DNA of 10,381 bases from Verrucomicrobia bacterium UBA3750 (GTDB lineage Bacteria > Verrucomicrobiota > Kiritimatiellia > RFP12 > UBA1067): NCBI GenBank assembly GCA_002371755.1, contig DFGM01000092.1, positions 1 to 10,381 on the forward strand. Reading direction: 5' to 3'. The notes beneath the pieces are model-generated. The model saw only the letters and a list, made by a program, of their open reading frames with translations. It was not told where the DNA came from and made no database searches. Numbering within the stretch: the stretch's first letter is position 1; each line of letters opens with the position of its first letter. Shown in pieces: positions 1-7,836 of the stretch. A program made the translations under genes and the position numbers.

Positions 1-3
1 GAT

Positions 4-32
4 GCGGCGGGCAGGGGTCTGCCCGCCCTACC
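4..32 (-). repeat. GC-rich hairpin repeat, copy 1 (downstream of folC)
   Basis: This 29-base element holds a perfect inverted repeat, GGCGGGCAG and CTGCCCGCC around a four-base loop. It is the exact reverse complement of the element at 9891-9919, so read on the minus strand it starts GGTAGGGCGGGCAG. It lies about 36 bases beyond the folC stop, where it could act as a 3' mRNA hairpin or help end transcription, although no T-run follows it. The same unit at both ends of the operon points to a dispersed REP-like element rather than a dedicated terminator. The copy count in the genome cannot be judged from this window. Confidence 0.8.
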
Positions 33-35
33 GGC

Positions 36-54
36 GGGGGTGGGAGTGGGAGGG
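36..54 (+). other. Predicted G-quadruplex motif after folC
   Basis: The plus strand reads GGGGG-T-GGG-AGT-GGG-A-GGG. These four G-tracts with loops of one, three and one bases fit the standard intramolecular G-quadruplex pattern. For the minus-strand operon this is the template strand, 13 bases past the folC stop and just before the hairpin repeat at 4-32. A template-strand quadruplex could stall RNA polymerase and assist termination. The motif is directly visible; folding and function are inference. Confidence 0.6.
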
Positions 55-67
55 TGCGGCGGCGGGG

Positions 68-1270
68 CTACTTTAGCGTCTCGGAAGGGTCGAAGCGGAT
101 GTTGGGCCAGGGATATGCGCCGAGGGCGACCAGCGCCTCGCCTGCGAGAAATAGCGAGCCGCAGACGAGAGTCGACGCCCCTCCCGCCATTTCGATTGCT
201 TTTGCGAGCGATGGTGCGCTTTCGGCGACGAATCCGAGCCTGCGCATCCTCGCGGACAGAGTTTCCGCCTCGAGCGAGCGAGGGTTGTTCGTCTTCACGG
301 CGATTGCGCGCTTGCAGAAGGGTTTGAGGATAAGGAGTGTTTCGTCCACATCCTTATCGGCGCAGAATCCGGCTATAAGCACAAGGTCGCGTTCGCCATC
401 TTCAGCGAGGGCGGAGGCGAGGGCGGAGGCGGCAGGGGGATTGTGAGCGCCATCGATGATAAAGTTGCCGGTGCGGTGGTAGCGTCCGGGCCAAACGACA
501 TTCGAAAAGCCGCCGAGAGCCCTTTCCGGCGCGTGCAGCACCTTCAATGCGGCAAGCGCGGTGACGGCGTTTTCGCGGTTGAAGGCGCCTTTGAGCGAAA
601 AGCCGGCCGGTATTTCCTCCGCACAGGCCACATCCGGCGCGTAGACAAACCTGGAAGAGCGTTCCGAAGCGATTGCGCGTATCGTCTCGCGGACGGCAGG
701 CGAATTGCGTCCGAGCAAAACCGGGATGCCTTTCTTTATTATACCGCCCTTCTCCACAGCTATCTTCTCTTCGGTATCGCCCAGCCAATCGCAATGGTCG
801 AGACCGATCTTGGTGATTATGGAAAGAGAGGGCCGGCAGACGTTGGTAGCATCCAATCTGCCGCCGAGGCCGGTCTCGATGACGGCATAATCGAGATCAC
901 TGGCGGCGAAGACGAGATATGCGACGGCGGTCAAGGCCTCGAAAAAAGTCAAATCCTCCGGAGCGACGGCGGCTACACGGGAAGCGGCTTCTTCCAAAAT
1001 CGCGTCGCTTGCCATCTCGCCTTGGATGAAGAAGCGTTCATTGAGCCTGACGAGATGCGGGGAAGTATAGCGCGCCACTTTGAAGCCGCAGGCCCTCAGA
1101 GCCGAATCGAGCATGGCCGCCACGGCACCCTTGCCGTTAGTGCCTGCGATATGGATTGCCTTCACATTCTTCTCGGGGTTGCCGAGGGCGGCAAGCACCT
1201 TTTCAATTCCCTCTAGAGAAGCGCGCATGCCGAAACGTCTGCGCGAGGCGAGTTCTTCCAGATACTTCAT
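68..1270 (-). CDS. folC: Bifunctional folylpolyglutamate / dihydrofolate synthase
   Basis: FolC is a cytoplasmic Mur-ligase-family enzyme that uses ATP to join glutamate to dihydropteroate (making dihydrofolate) and to extend folate polyglutamate tails. The 400-residue protein has the P-loop GTNGKG (43-48), the substrate-binding segment TSPHLVRLNERF (69-80), the FolC signature ETGLGGRLDATN (132-143), GLDHCDWLGDT and EKGGIIK (156-179), DGAHNP (273-278) and the C-terminal GSLFLAGEAL (371-380). Length is normal. I chose the ATG at 1270, with GAGG/GGTGAGGG just upstream, over a longer reading that would run into the ubiA-like gene. It is the last gene of the operon, 7 bases after its neighbour. 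One oddity: the P-loop is followed by Ala49, where most FolC proteins have Ser. Whether both activities are present cannot be told from sequence alone. Confidence 0.95.
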   Translation of the reverse strand: MKYLEELASRRRFGMRASLEGIEKVLAALGNPEKNVKAIHIAGTNGKGAVAAMLDSALRACGFKVARYTSPHLVRLNERFFIQGEMASDAILEEAASRVAAVAPEDLTFFEALTAVAYLVFAASDLDYAVIETGLGGRLDATNVCRPSLSIITKIGLDHCDWLGDTEEKIAVEKGGIIKKGIPVLLGRNSPAVRETIRAIASERSSRFVYAPDVACAEEIPAGFSLKGAFNRENAVTALAALKVLHAPERALGGFSNVVWPGRYHRTGNFIIDGAHNPPAASALASALAEDGERDLVLIAGFCADKDVDETLLILKPFCKRAIAVKTNNPRSLEAETLSARMRRLGFVAESAPSLAKAIEMAGGASTLVCGSLFLAGEALVALGAYPWPNIRFDPSETLK

Positions 1271-1277
1271 CGTTCCC

Positions 1278-2189
1278 TCACCTCGATACGGCGACAACCG
1301 CGATTGCCGTGACGGCGTAGCCGAAGAGCGCCAGCCACAGCACATGGTCGGTAAGCAAAACTTTCTCGGGGCGCCCCACATCGCCCTTGCGGAAAGCGAG
1401 AACGAGATACCGGGCTATTCCGAATGCCACGAAAGCGCTCGTGAGCCAGAGATACGGGAAACGCTGGCCCATCTTCGAAGTGACCGTATAGGCGAAATAT
1501 TCCGCGAACGAGGCGAACGCGGCAAAGAAAATGCAGCCCTTGAGAAGCGCCGGGTGGTAGTTCTTCAAGGCGATGCGCGATTCTGCAGCCACCATCATCT
1601 CATGATGCCGCTTGCAGAAGGCGAGAAACATGGAAAGCGTGAATGTGCATATGAGAAGCCACGGGGATATGTACGCATCTATTATCGCGGCACCGGCGAT
1701 TGCGCGCAAAACGAACCCCGTCGCCAGAATGGCCACATCGAGATACGCTATCCTCTTCAAAAAGCCCGTGTAGAGGCATTGCATCACCGTGTAGGCGAGA
1801 ATCGTAGCGAAAGCCGTGGTGCGGGACGGCATCAGTATGACGACAAGGGCTGGATACGCAAAGCCGATCGCGAAAAGGACGAGAGCCACGCGCACGGCGA
1901 GGATGCGCGGCACGAGTCCGCACGCTATCGGACGGTGCCGCTTCACCGGGTGGAGTCTATCGGCCTCGTAGTCGGATACGTCGTTCAGCAGATAGAAGGA
2001 ACTCGAAAGGATGGAAAAGGAGCCTGCCATCGCAAAAGCCATCATGAACGAGCCAAAGCCCCGCACGAGAGCCGTCTGGCTGGAGTCCGCCACGGAAAAG
2101 AACCACGCCAGCATGACGGCACCGTTCTTCGTCCACTGGTCTACGCGCAGAGCCTTGAGCCAAAGGCGCAGGTAGTTCATGCGTTTCAC
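1278..2189 (-). CDS. UbiA-family prenyltransferase, polyprenyl-phosphate phosphoribosyltransferase-like
   Basis: This is an integral membrane enzyme of 303 residues with about eight or nine hydrophobic spans. UbiA-family enzymes transfer prenyl groups using two Asp-rich motifs. The first is NDVSDYEAD (69-77), followed by HPVKRHRPIACG (80-91); the second region carries YLDVAILATGFVLRAIAGA (149-167) and FCKRHHE (191-197). The N-terminal LRVDQWTKN (14-22) together with HPxKxxRPIAxG and the KRxxE motif is typical of the decaprenyl-phosphate 5-phosphoribosyltransferase branch, which moves phosphoribose from PRPP to a polyprenyl phosphate, rather than of quinone or heme enzymes. The start is placed at the GTG at 2189. 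GTGA overlaps the stop of the upstream gene and AGGAG lies 6 bases before it; the ATG at 2180 is the alternative. The lipid and sugar actually used are inferred. Confidence 0.85.
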   Translation of the reverse strand: MKRMNYLRLWLKALRVDQWTKNGAVMLAWFFSVADSSQTALVRGFGSFMMAFAMAGSFSILSSSFYLLNDVSDYEADRLHPVKRHRPIACGLVPRILAVRVALVLFAIGFAYPALVVILMPSRTTAFATILAYTVMQCLYTGFLKRIAYLDVAILATGFVLRAIAGAAIIDAYISPWLLICTFTLSMFLAFCKRHHEMMVAAESRIALKNYHPALLKGCIFFAAFASFAEYFAYTVTSKMGQRFPYLWLTSAFVAFGIARYLVLAFRKGDVGRPEKVLLTDHVLWLALFGYAVTAIAVVAVSR

Positions 2190-3298
2190 TTCAGGCTCCT
2201 CCAGCGGATGATGCCCCAAAGTAGCGAATGGTCGGTGTAGAGCGGGCATGACTTCGCCTCGTAGAAAGTCCAGAACTTGGACCAGTTGCGGTCCACTGCC
2301 GGCACCCAGCGTATCGGGAAGAGGGAGAGGACGCGCGAGGAAGTGAAGCCGGTGGGCTCATCTTCCGATTCATAGAATGGCCAGACCCTTGTGTGCCCGC
2401 GGCCCGTGGCGACAAAAGGGAAGACGCGCGTCTCGTCATCGTAGAGTTCAACGAGTTTCCAGCCGAAGCGTGTGACGGTGGATTCGGGCTCGGCTTTGCG
2501 GTAGTCCAGCTGCACATTCCTTTCGTAGAGCGGCCACACGCTTATGCGGCGGCGAACCGGGGTGCGGACATATTCGAAGATGGGCCACGGGGCGCGGACG
2601 CGAAGGGATTGCTTCGTGCGAGCAACAGAGAAGAATGGCGGAATCAGCATATCCTGGCTTTCCCTCGCGCGGCGGACCTGACCGTATATCGGCCACACCA
2701 TCCAAGACCATCCCTCGCCTGCGGTGTCGCGATCCTCCCTGTATCCGGCCCAAGTGACGACGGGCCAGAGGAAATATCGATGGTCGCTCTCGCGCTGCTT
2801 ATTGAGTCCGTAGACGGGCCAGAAACTCCATGCACCGTCGGAGCGCCAGGAGAAAAACGGGAAGAGCACGCTGTGCGTATCGAGCCATTCGCGTCCACGC
2901 GGCATCTTGTAATGCGTCCAAAGAGGCCAGAGCGCAAAATCAAGATCCCACATCATGAGGAGATGAGGGTGATGACCGAACAGCGGGAAGAATCCTGCGT
3001 AGGAGCCGGTCTCCGCGTCGTAGCCGTTGAACCACACGGGGAGCACGGAAAACTGATAGCCCTCTTTGTCCGGATACGAACTATAGTTGACTATATAAAG
3101 GAAGCGCCACCAGTCGGAATGGCAGGTGAATACCGGCCAAAGGACATCGATTTCGCCGTTTTCCCCGGCATAAAAGGGTCTAACAGCCCTGTAGGCGGGC
3201 TTTTGCTGATAAAAAGGGCCGATTTCAAAAGAAGGAGAAGCGAGAGCGCCAAGCGCTCCCGCCACGAAAAGCGCAAGTATGGAACATTTACTTGGCAC
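2186..3298 (-). CDS. Exported Trp-Pro repeat protein, function unknown
   Basis: I do not recognise a named family. The 370-residue product starts with a clear signal peptide (hydrophobic 6-20, likely cut after ALA at 18-20). The mature part carries about 16 copies of a short motif of the form hydrophobic-Trp/Phe-Pro-hydrophobic-aromatic, for example LWPVF (53), FFPLF (103), LWPLW (123), LFPFF (145), FWPVY (159), VWPIY (201), VWPLY (254) and VWPFY (305). They are spaced roughly 14-40 residues apart. Aromatic residues in short strands separated by charged turns suggest repeated beta-hairpins, either a surface repeat protein or an outer-membrane barrel. The start is a GTG lying 11 bases inside the end of the upstream TPR gene, with GAGGA just before it; an ATG at 3287 is out of frame. 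The stop overlaps the UbiA-like start. A cell-envelope role with its membrane-protein neighbours is inference. Confidence 0.8.
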   Translation of the reverse strand: MPSKCSILALFVAGALGALASPSFEIGPFYQQKPAYRAVRPFYAGENGEIDVLWPVFTCHSDWWRFLYIVNYSSYPDKEGYQFSVLPVWFNGYDAETGSYAGFFPLFGHHPHLLMMWDLDFALWPLWTHYKMPRGREWLDTHSVLFPFFSWRSDGAWSFWPVYGLNKQRESDHRYFLWPVVTWAGYREDRDTAGEGWSWMVWPIYGQVRRARESQDMLIPPFFSVARTKQSLRVRAPWPIFEYVRTPVRRRISVWPLYERNVQLDYRKAEPESTVTRFGWKLVELYDDETRVFPFVATGRGHTRVWPFYESEDEPTGFTSSRVLSLFPIRWVPAVDRNWSKFWTFYEAKSCPLYTDHSLLWGIIRWRSLK

Positions 3299-6200
3299 TC
3301 TTCCTCAGCTCCTCCAGCTCGGACTTTTCGAATTCGGAAAGTTCGTCCACTCTCTTGAGCACCTTCCTGAGCGTTCCTTTGGCGCGCTGCGAGTCCTTCT
3401 TGGCGAACTGGATGCGGGCGAGGGAGATGAGCATGCGGACGTCAGTCTCGCGCCCCTTCTCGTCGCGGGAAAGTTCGCAAGCCTTCTTGACGCACTTTTC
3501 GGCCTCATCGAGGTCGCCGCCGCGCTCCATAATGATGGTGGCGAGCGTATCCCAAGCGACATACAGGTTGGGGTCGGTCTCGGTGGCCTTGCGGGCGTAG
3601 GATTCGGCTTCTTCGAGCTGGTGGGCGCGGCGCAGCACTTCTGCGAGGTCGTTGAGCGCGAGCACGACGGGGCGCTCCGTATCCACCGCGCGGCGCAGGA
3701 ACGCCTCGGCTTCCGTGTATTCGCCCCTCTGGAGAGCGAGAGAACCCATTACGTAGTTGGCCAAAGGCGCCTTGCGGTTGCGGCGAAGGACCTCGCGGGC
3801 GTGGCGTTCGGCATCCACGGTATCGTTGAGTGAGATGTCGAGGCCGAGAATCATGTCGTTGGCGACAGCCACATCTGGCCTGTCCCTCGCGGCCGCAATA
3901 AGCGCGTCGCGCGCTTCGCGCCTGTTGTCGGCGCCCTTCCTAAGCAGGAGGAATGCGCGCGTCGTCTGCACATAGTAGTCGGACGGGTCGCGGGCCTGCT
4001 TCTCCATGGTGCGCAGAATATCGTCCTCGAGCTCCTTCACGAGAGCGGCGCGCGCCTTAGGGTCTTTGGCGGAGTCGATTTGCTGGATGGTGACGGCCGC
4101 GAGGAAGCTCCAGGCCTGCAGATTCGCGCCGTCCGCATCGGTGGTCTTGCGCAGGAGCGATTTCGCCGAGGCGAGGTCGCCCTTCATCATCATGAGCATG
4201 GCCTTTTCGACATTGGCCCTCGGGTCGTCGCCGGAAACCTGGTTGGCGCGCTCGAGATATTCCATCGCCTTGGCGGTATTGCCATTTACCATTTCAAGGC
4301 GCATGAGACCGATCAAAGCGTCGTGGTTGGCGGCGTCCTTTTCGAGAATCTGCTCGTAGATCGCGCGGCTCTTGCCTTCTTCGTTCTCGCTCGCATACAC
4401 GGCGGCCATCATGTTGAGGAGGGACGTGCGCCTGTCGGTGGGGACGAGATCGATTGCCCTGCCGAAGTTGAGGAGCGCTTCACCCGGCCTGCCGGAGCGT
4501 GCCCAACTGAAACCGTGCCGCACATACATCTCGGGCGAGCGGATGTATCCATAATGGATGGAAAGAGGGATGTCGCGGTAGCGGCGGGAGGAATCATCCA
4601 CTATGGATTTAAGCCTTCTTTCAAGTGCCTGGCGCTTGGAAAGAGCGCCCTTCTCGCCTGCATTGGCGAGCTCGAACTCGTTCAGGAGCGCGCAAATGTT
4701 GTCCGAGTCGATATCTTCAAGCACGAGCTCGAACATCTTGAACGCCTCATCCAGCCTGCCCTTGTCCTCGAGCCACACGCCGCGGTTGTTCGCGATGAGC
4801 CCGATGTGGCGGCGCAGGTCGAGCCTCTTGCGCTCGATGGGACTCTTGTTCAGCGCGAGGCGATAGCTGCCCCAGCCCTCCGGGGCGTGCAGGATTTCGG
4901 AGAACTCCTTCCAGTTCTTTTCCCATTCGGGCGTGCGAGCGGGGTCGGCGCCGAAGAAAAGAAACTCCGGAATCGCCTCCACGTTCGCCCTGAGCCAGAG
5001 ATCGGCCGCTCCCCAGACAGCAGCCTTCTCCTTGGCAGTGGGGTCGGCAGCGAACCAATCCTGCACGAACGGCAGCACGCCGAGCGATAGCGAAAGCGCC
5101 AATTCCTTGTTCTTCGCGCCCCCAAGCCCGGTTTCGGCGACTTTGGCGGAGAGACGCGAAATGTAGTTCTTGTCGTCATCGCGGTTTAGAGCGACGAGGT
5201 TGATTTCCTTGCCGAGGCGTTCCGCAGCGAGGAGGATATGGTCGTCCAGAGATCCATCCGTGACGAGCCACTTGCGCTCTCCCATATCCTCAAGCACCTT
5301 GACGGCCACCTTGTCGGCAAAGTCGCCGCGGTCGCGCTCGAAATTGAACGCTTCGAGTATCACGGTAAAGAGCAGGACGACGGCGAAAATGCCGCCCACC
5401 GCGCACCCGATATAGCGCGCAAGGACCATCTCCTTCTTCACCTGCGCACCCAAAAGCGCCTTCGCCAGCCAGTAGCAGACGAGGTAGCCTGCGGAAAACG
5501 CCGCAAACGCGCTTGTCGCGACAGGCAGTATCGCATAGGGCGCCATCAACGCCGAAGGGGAAAGAGGCGTCGCTATCGCAAGTATCGTCACGAGCGTGAG
5601 AGCCGTATGGAATATCCAGCTGGACCAGCCGCCCGGCTCCTTCAGGGAACGGGAGCTGGCGAACAACCCCACCGTGAAAGGCAAAGTCGCAAAAACAGCC
5701 ACGAAAAGCCAGCCTTCGACGGCGAAATAGTCGAGAAACGCATTCTTCACGCCGCGCAGGAAGGCGGAGAAATCGTCGGCCTGGGCCGCGGCGAACCAGA
5801 AGAACGCAATGAGATATGCGAAGATGAAAACAACGATCGAGATGAATGGCGAAAGTTTGCTCTTCTTCCCGTAGAGCGACCAGACCGCGAAGAGATACGC
5901 CGGCACGAGAGCGAGGAAGAGAGGAGAATCGGCAAGACCCAGACCCGCCATCACGCCGGATACGCCGGCAAAGAACCATGCGACCTTGCGGAACCTGCCG
6001 CCCGGCACCAGGACGAGGACTGCGAGAAACGCCCAGACGAAGTCGAAGAGCCTCGGCTCCAGGTGCGTCGCAGCTTCCCGGACTGCCGGAGTGAAAAGAA
6101 ATACGACCGCCGCCACCGCCGCGCCCGACAAAGTCGACACGCGCACCACAGGGGTCATCGCACCCGAACGCGCCTTCAGGAACGAGTTCATCGAGAAGAA

Positions 6201-6458
6201 AACGAGCAACACCGCGATTACGCCCAAAAAGGCGGCGAAACCGTTTGATGCGCCAAACATCGTGGCGAACTTGGCCATCAGAGGATAGCTCGTGGCCGTA
6301 GAGACATCCAGCGAGCGCCAAAGCGCCATAAGTCTCGCGCTTTCGCCGGGGAATGCATAAGAGGCAAGAGAAGCGGCGTACACGATTGCCGCGACAAGAG
6401 CGAGCGCCGCAGCGGCGGCGCCTGCACCGAACTTCATGAGGGATTTAGATTCTTTCAT
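3288..6458 (-). CDS. Polytopic membrane protein with C-terminal TPR repeats (DUF2723/GT-C-like)
   Basis: This 1056-residue protein has three parts. Residues about 11-370 hold roughly ten hydrophobic spans. Residues about 380-545 form a soluble domain including WLVTDGSLDDHILLAAERLG (397-416) and a run NRDDDKNY (425-432). Residues about 550-1040 are TPR helices, with clear units near 553-583, 646-674, 684-708, 715-744, 751-774, 898-927, 935-962 and 968-996. This order of membrane domain then TPRs recalls the DUF2723 (TMEM260-like) group of predicted GT-C glycosyltransferases, and the early PGESARLM segment is suggestive, but I see no proven catalytic Asp/Glu pair. It may glycosylate or scaffold exported products. 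ATGA overlaps the upstream ATPase gene, and GGAG lies 6 bases before the ATG. The C-terminus is rich in Lys and Glu. The membrane-plus-TPR layout is certain; the enzymatic assignment is tentative. Confidence 0.8.
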   Translation of the reverse strand: MKESKSLMKFGAGAAAAALALVAAIVYAASLASYAFPGESARLMALWRSLDVSTATSYPLMAKFATMFGASNGFAAFLGVIAVLLVFFSMNSFLKARSGAMTPVVRVSTLSGAAVAAVVFLFTPAVREAATHLEPRLFDFVWAFLAVLVLVPGGRFRKVAWFFAGVSGVMAGLGLADSPLFLALVPAYLFAVWSLYGKKSKLSPFISIVVFIFAYLIAFFWFAAAQADDFSAFLRGVKNAFLDYFAVEGWLFVAVFATLPFTVGLFASSRSLKEPGGWSSWIFHTALTLVTILAIATPLSPSALMAPYAILPVATSAFAAFSAGYLVCYWLAKALLGAQVKKEMVLARYIGCAVGGIFAVVLLFTVILEAFNFERDRGDFADKVAVKVLEDMGERKWLVTDGSLDDHILLAAERLGKEINLVALNRDDDKNYISRLSAKVAETGLGGAKNKELALSLSLGVLPFVQDWFAADPTAKEKAAVWGAADLWLRANVEAIPEFLFFGADPARTPEWEKNWKEFSEILHAPEGWGSYRLALNKSPIERKRLDLRRHIGLIANNRGVWLEDKGRLDEAFKMFELVLEDIDSDNICALLNEFELANAGEKGALSKRQALERRLKSIVDDSSRRYRDIPLSIHYGYIRSPEMYVRHGFSWARSGRPGEALLNFGRAIDLVPTDRRTSLLNMMAAVYASENEEGKSRAIYEQILEKDAANHDALIGLMRLEMVNGNTAKAMEYLERANQVSGDDPRANVEKAMLMMMKGDLASAKSLLRKTTDADGANLQAWSFLAAVTIQQIDSAKDPKARAALVKELEDDILRTMEKQARDPSDYYVQTTRAFLLLRKGADNRREARDALIAAARDRPDVAVANDMILGLDISLNDTVDAERHAREVLRRNRKAPLANYVMGSLALQRGEYTEAEAFLRRAVDTERPVVLALNDLAEVLRRAHQLEEAESYARKATETDPNLYVAWDTLATIIMERGGDLDEAEKCVKKACELSRDEKGRETDVRMLISLARIQFAKKDSQRAKGTLRKVLKRVDELSEFEKSELEELRKSAK

Positions 6459-7618
6459 TTTCTGCTCCGGATAAACTCTTTTAAAGTGCCTTTCTTGACG
6501 CCGTTCATCGCATGGCGCAAGAGATTGAGGACAATCGACCTGTCGCCCGCCGAAAGGTCGGCAAACGCTTCGAGCCGTCTCGAAAGCTCGACGGCGAGAG
6601 AGTCGAAGCGTTTGCGCTCGGCCTCATTCGCCTCTTCTTCAGGCAGATACGGATAGCTGCCTTCGTCCATCCATGCCGCTACGGCCTGTGCTCCGGTATC
6701 GGCGTTCTTTTCGGCGAAGTGCTTGCGCAACGCGGCCTTCGCCGCATCGACGAAACGCCTGACCTCGGGGTTGAGTTCGTCCATCACAAGCGCGTTCTCG
6801 GCCGCAAGCGCCGGGAATCTGGGCGAGATGAGATAGGCCGTGAAAGGAATCCCTCCCGACCTCACGCCGCAGGCCATCTCGTGGAGGCGAAAACCGTCGG
6901 GCCCGGAAAACACAAGGCGTCCTGCCCCCTGAAAGCGGCTTTTCCACTCGGTGATTTCAAGCTTTGCGCCGTCGAGCGCCACTGTCGTGGTGCACTCTTC
7001 AACGACAAGCGGCGTCACGGGAAGTCCGTTGAAGTAGATGCGTACGTCGGGATAGCTCTTCAGATAGAGTGCGAATTTGGAAGCGAGAGTGCGCACCGTC
7101 TCGCCCGCATTGAGCAGAGTATCGCAGTTTGCGCCGGCGTTCGAGGCGTAGACTTCGGTACCCGGCGCGGGGCCGGTCTCCGCCGCCGAAACCAGTTCGA
7201 AGACGCCAGGGTTGTCCAGCGAACCGGAAAGGACATAGGAGACGAGTTCGCCCCCAACCTTCACCGTGGTGCGCCACTCCACATGAGTGCCGAGCGCGAA
7301 CGCCTTGAACCTGCCGCGCCCGTGCCTGCCGTGGAGCCGCCTCGCGGCTCCGGGCGTCATGGTGCCCGAACGCTTCCAACTGCCGCCAAGCGACCCGAAC
7401 GTCGAATCGGCCTTCAACAAATCTATTCCCGTGCCGTCATCCGAAACCCTGACAGCCTCGACTGCACCCAGGGGATTTGTGATTGTGTCCACGCGCACTT
7501 CGCGCGCATCGGCGTCGAGCGCGTTCCATACGAGCTCCTCTATGGCCGCAATCGGGGACGCCTTCGCCAAAGACGCGATATGATCCGCCTGCGCCTGGAC
7601 GTATATGAGCCTGCTCAT
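6455..7618 (-). CDS. GHKL-fold ATPase (HATPase_c_3, MutL/MORC-like)
   Basis: The 387-residue protein shows the three ATP-binding motifs of the GHKL (gyrase, Hsp90, histidine kinase, MutL) fold. Motif I is EELVWNALDADA (27-38), with the likely catalytic Glu28 and Mg-binding Asn32. Motif II is DDGTGID (60-66). The Gly-rich lid is GRHGRGRFKAFALG (97-110). The layout resembles MutL and prokaryotic MORC-type proteins, which close as ATP-driven dimers around DNA or partner proteins. Residues about 115-300 probably form the S5/transducer part. The charged, helical tail (about 280-387) is short, and no nuclease or endonuclease motif follows. Both ends join its neighbours by ATGA overlaps; only a weak GGGGA precedes the start, so coupling from xseB is likely. 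The partner is unknown. Placement next to an exonuclease VII subunit hints at DNA repair, by inference. Confidence 0.85.
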   Translation of the reverse strand: MSRLIYVQAQADHIASLAKASPIAAIEELVWNALDADAREVRVDTITNPLGAVEAVRVSDDGTGIDLLKADSTFGSLGGSWKRSGTMTPGAARRLHGRHGRGRFKAFALGTHVEWRTTVKVGGELVSYVLSGSLDNPGVFELVSAAETGPAPGTEVYASNAGANCDTLLNAGETVRTLASKFALYLKSYPDVRIYFNGLPVTPLVVEECTTTVALDGAKLEITEWKSRFQGAGRLVFSGPDGFRLHEMACGVRSGGIPFTAYLISPRFPALAAENALVMDELNPEVRRFVDAAKAALRKHFAEKNADTGAQAVAAWMDEGSYPYLPEEEANEAERKRFDSLAVELSRRLEAFADLSAGDRSIVLNLLRHAMNGVKKGTLKEFIRSRK

Positions 7619-7836
7619 AGCTGCACGTCCCCATCCGCCGAAAGCGGCACCTTCTCTACGCCTGCGCCCGTCACCTTCTCTATGGTCAGACGGATCGCGT
7701 CAAGCTCCTTGTTGCACTCTTCCACGAGCTTCCTGCCTTCATTGTAGGCGGCGATGAGCGCATCAAGCTTCATTCGCCCCCCTTCCATTTCGGCCAGGAG
7801 TTCCTCCAACCGCTTCGCTTTTTCCTCGTAATTCAT
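7615..7836 (-). CDS. xseB: Exodeoxyribonuclease VII small subunit
   Basis: XseB is the small, helical subunit that decorates the XseA catalytic subunit in exonuclease VII, which trims single-stranded DNA from both ends during repair. The 73-residue product has the family pattern: an N-terminal helix with RLEELLAEMEGG (9-20), then LDALIAAYNEGRKLVEECNKEL (24-45) and a final helix to about residue 57, followed by a short loose tail. Length is typical (about 60-85). The start is the ATG at 7836, which overlaps the upstream stop as ATGA; no Shine-Dalgarno site is visible, so translation probably depends on coupling. A longer reading of the same frame reaching 8250 only shadows the upstream gene. 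xseA is not in this window, which is common but notable. Confidence 0.9.
   Translation of the reverse strand: MNYEEKAKRLEELLAEMEGGRMKLDALIAAYNEGRKLVEECNKELDAIRLTIEKVTGAGVEKVPLSADGDVQL

Noticed and set aside
1080..2240. Long plus-strand open frame antisense to folC and the UbiA-like gene
   Set aside because: It is a high-GC shadow frame: rich in His, Arg and Glu without any domain pattern, and fully covered by recognised minus-strand genes. The same reasoning removes the plus-strand frames at 443-1216, 2393-3358, 4080-5090, 5238-6248, 6512-7747 and 8106-9200.
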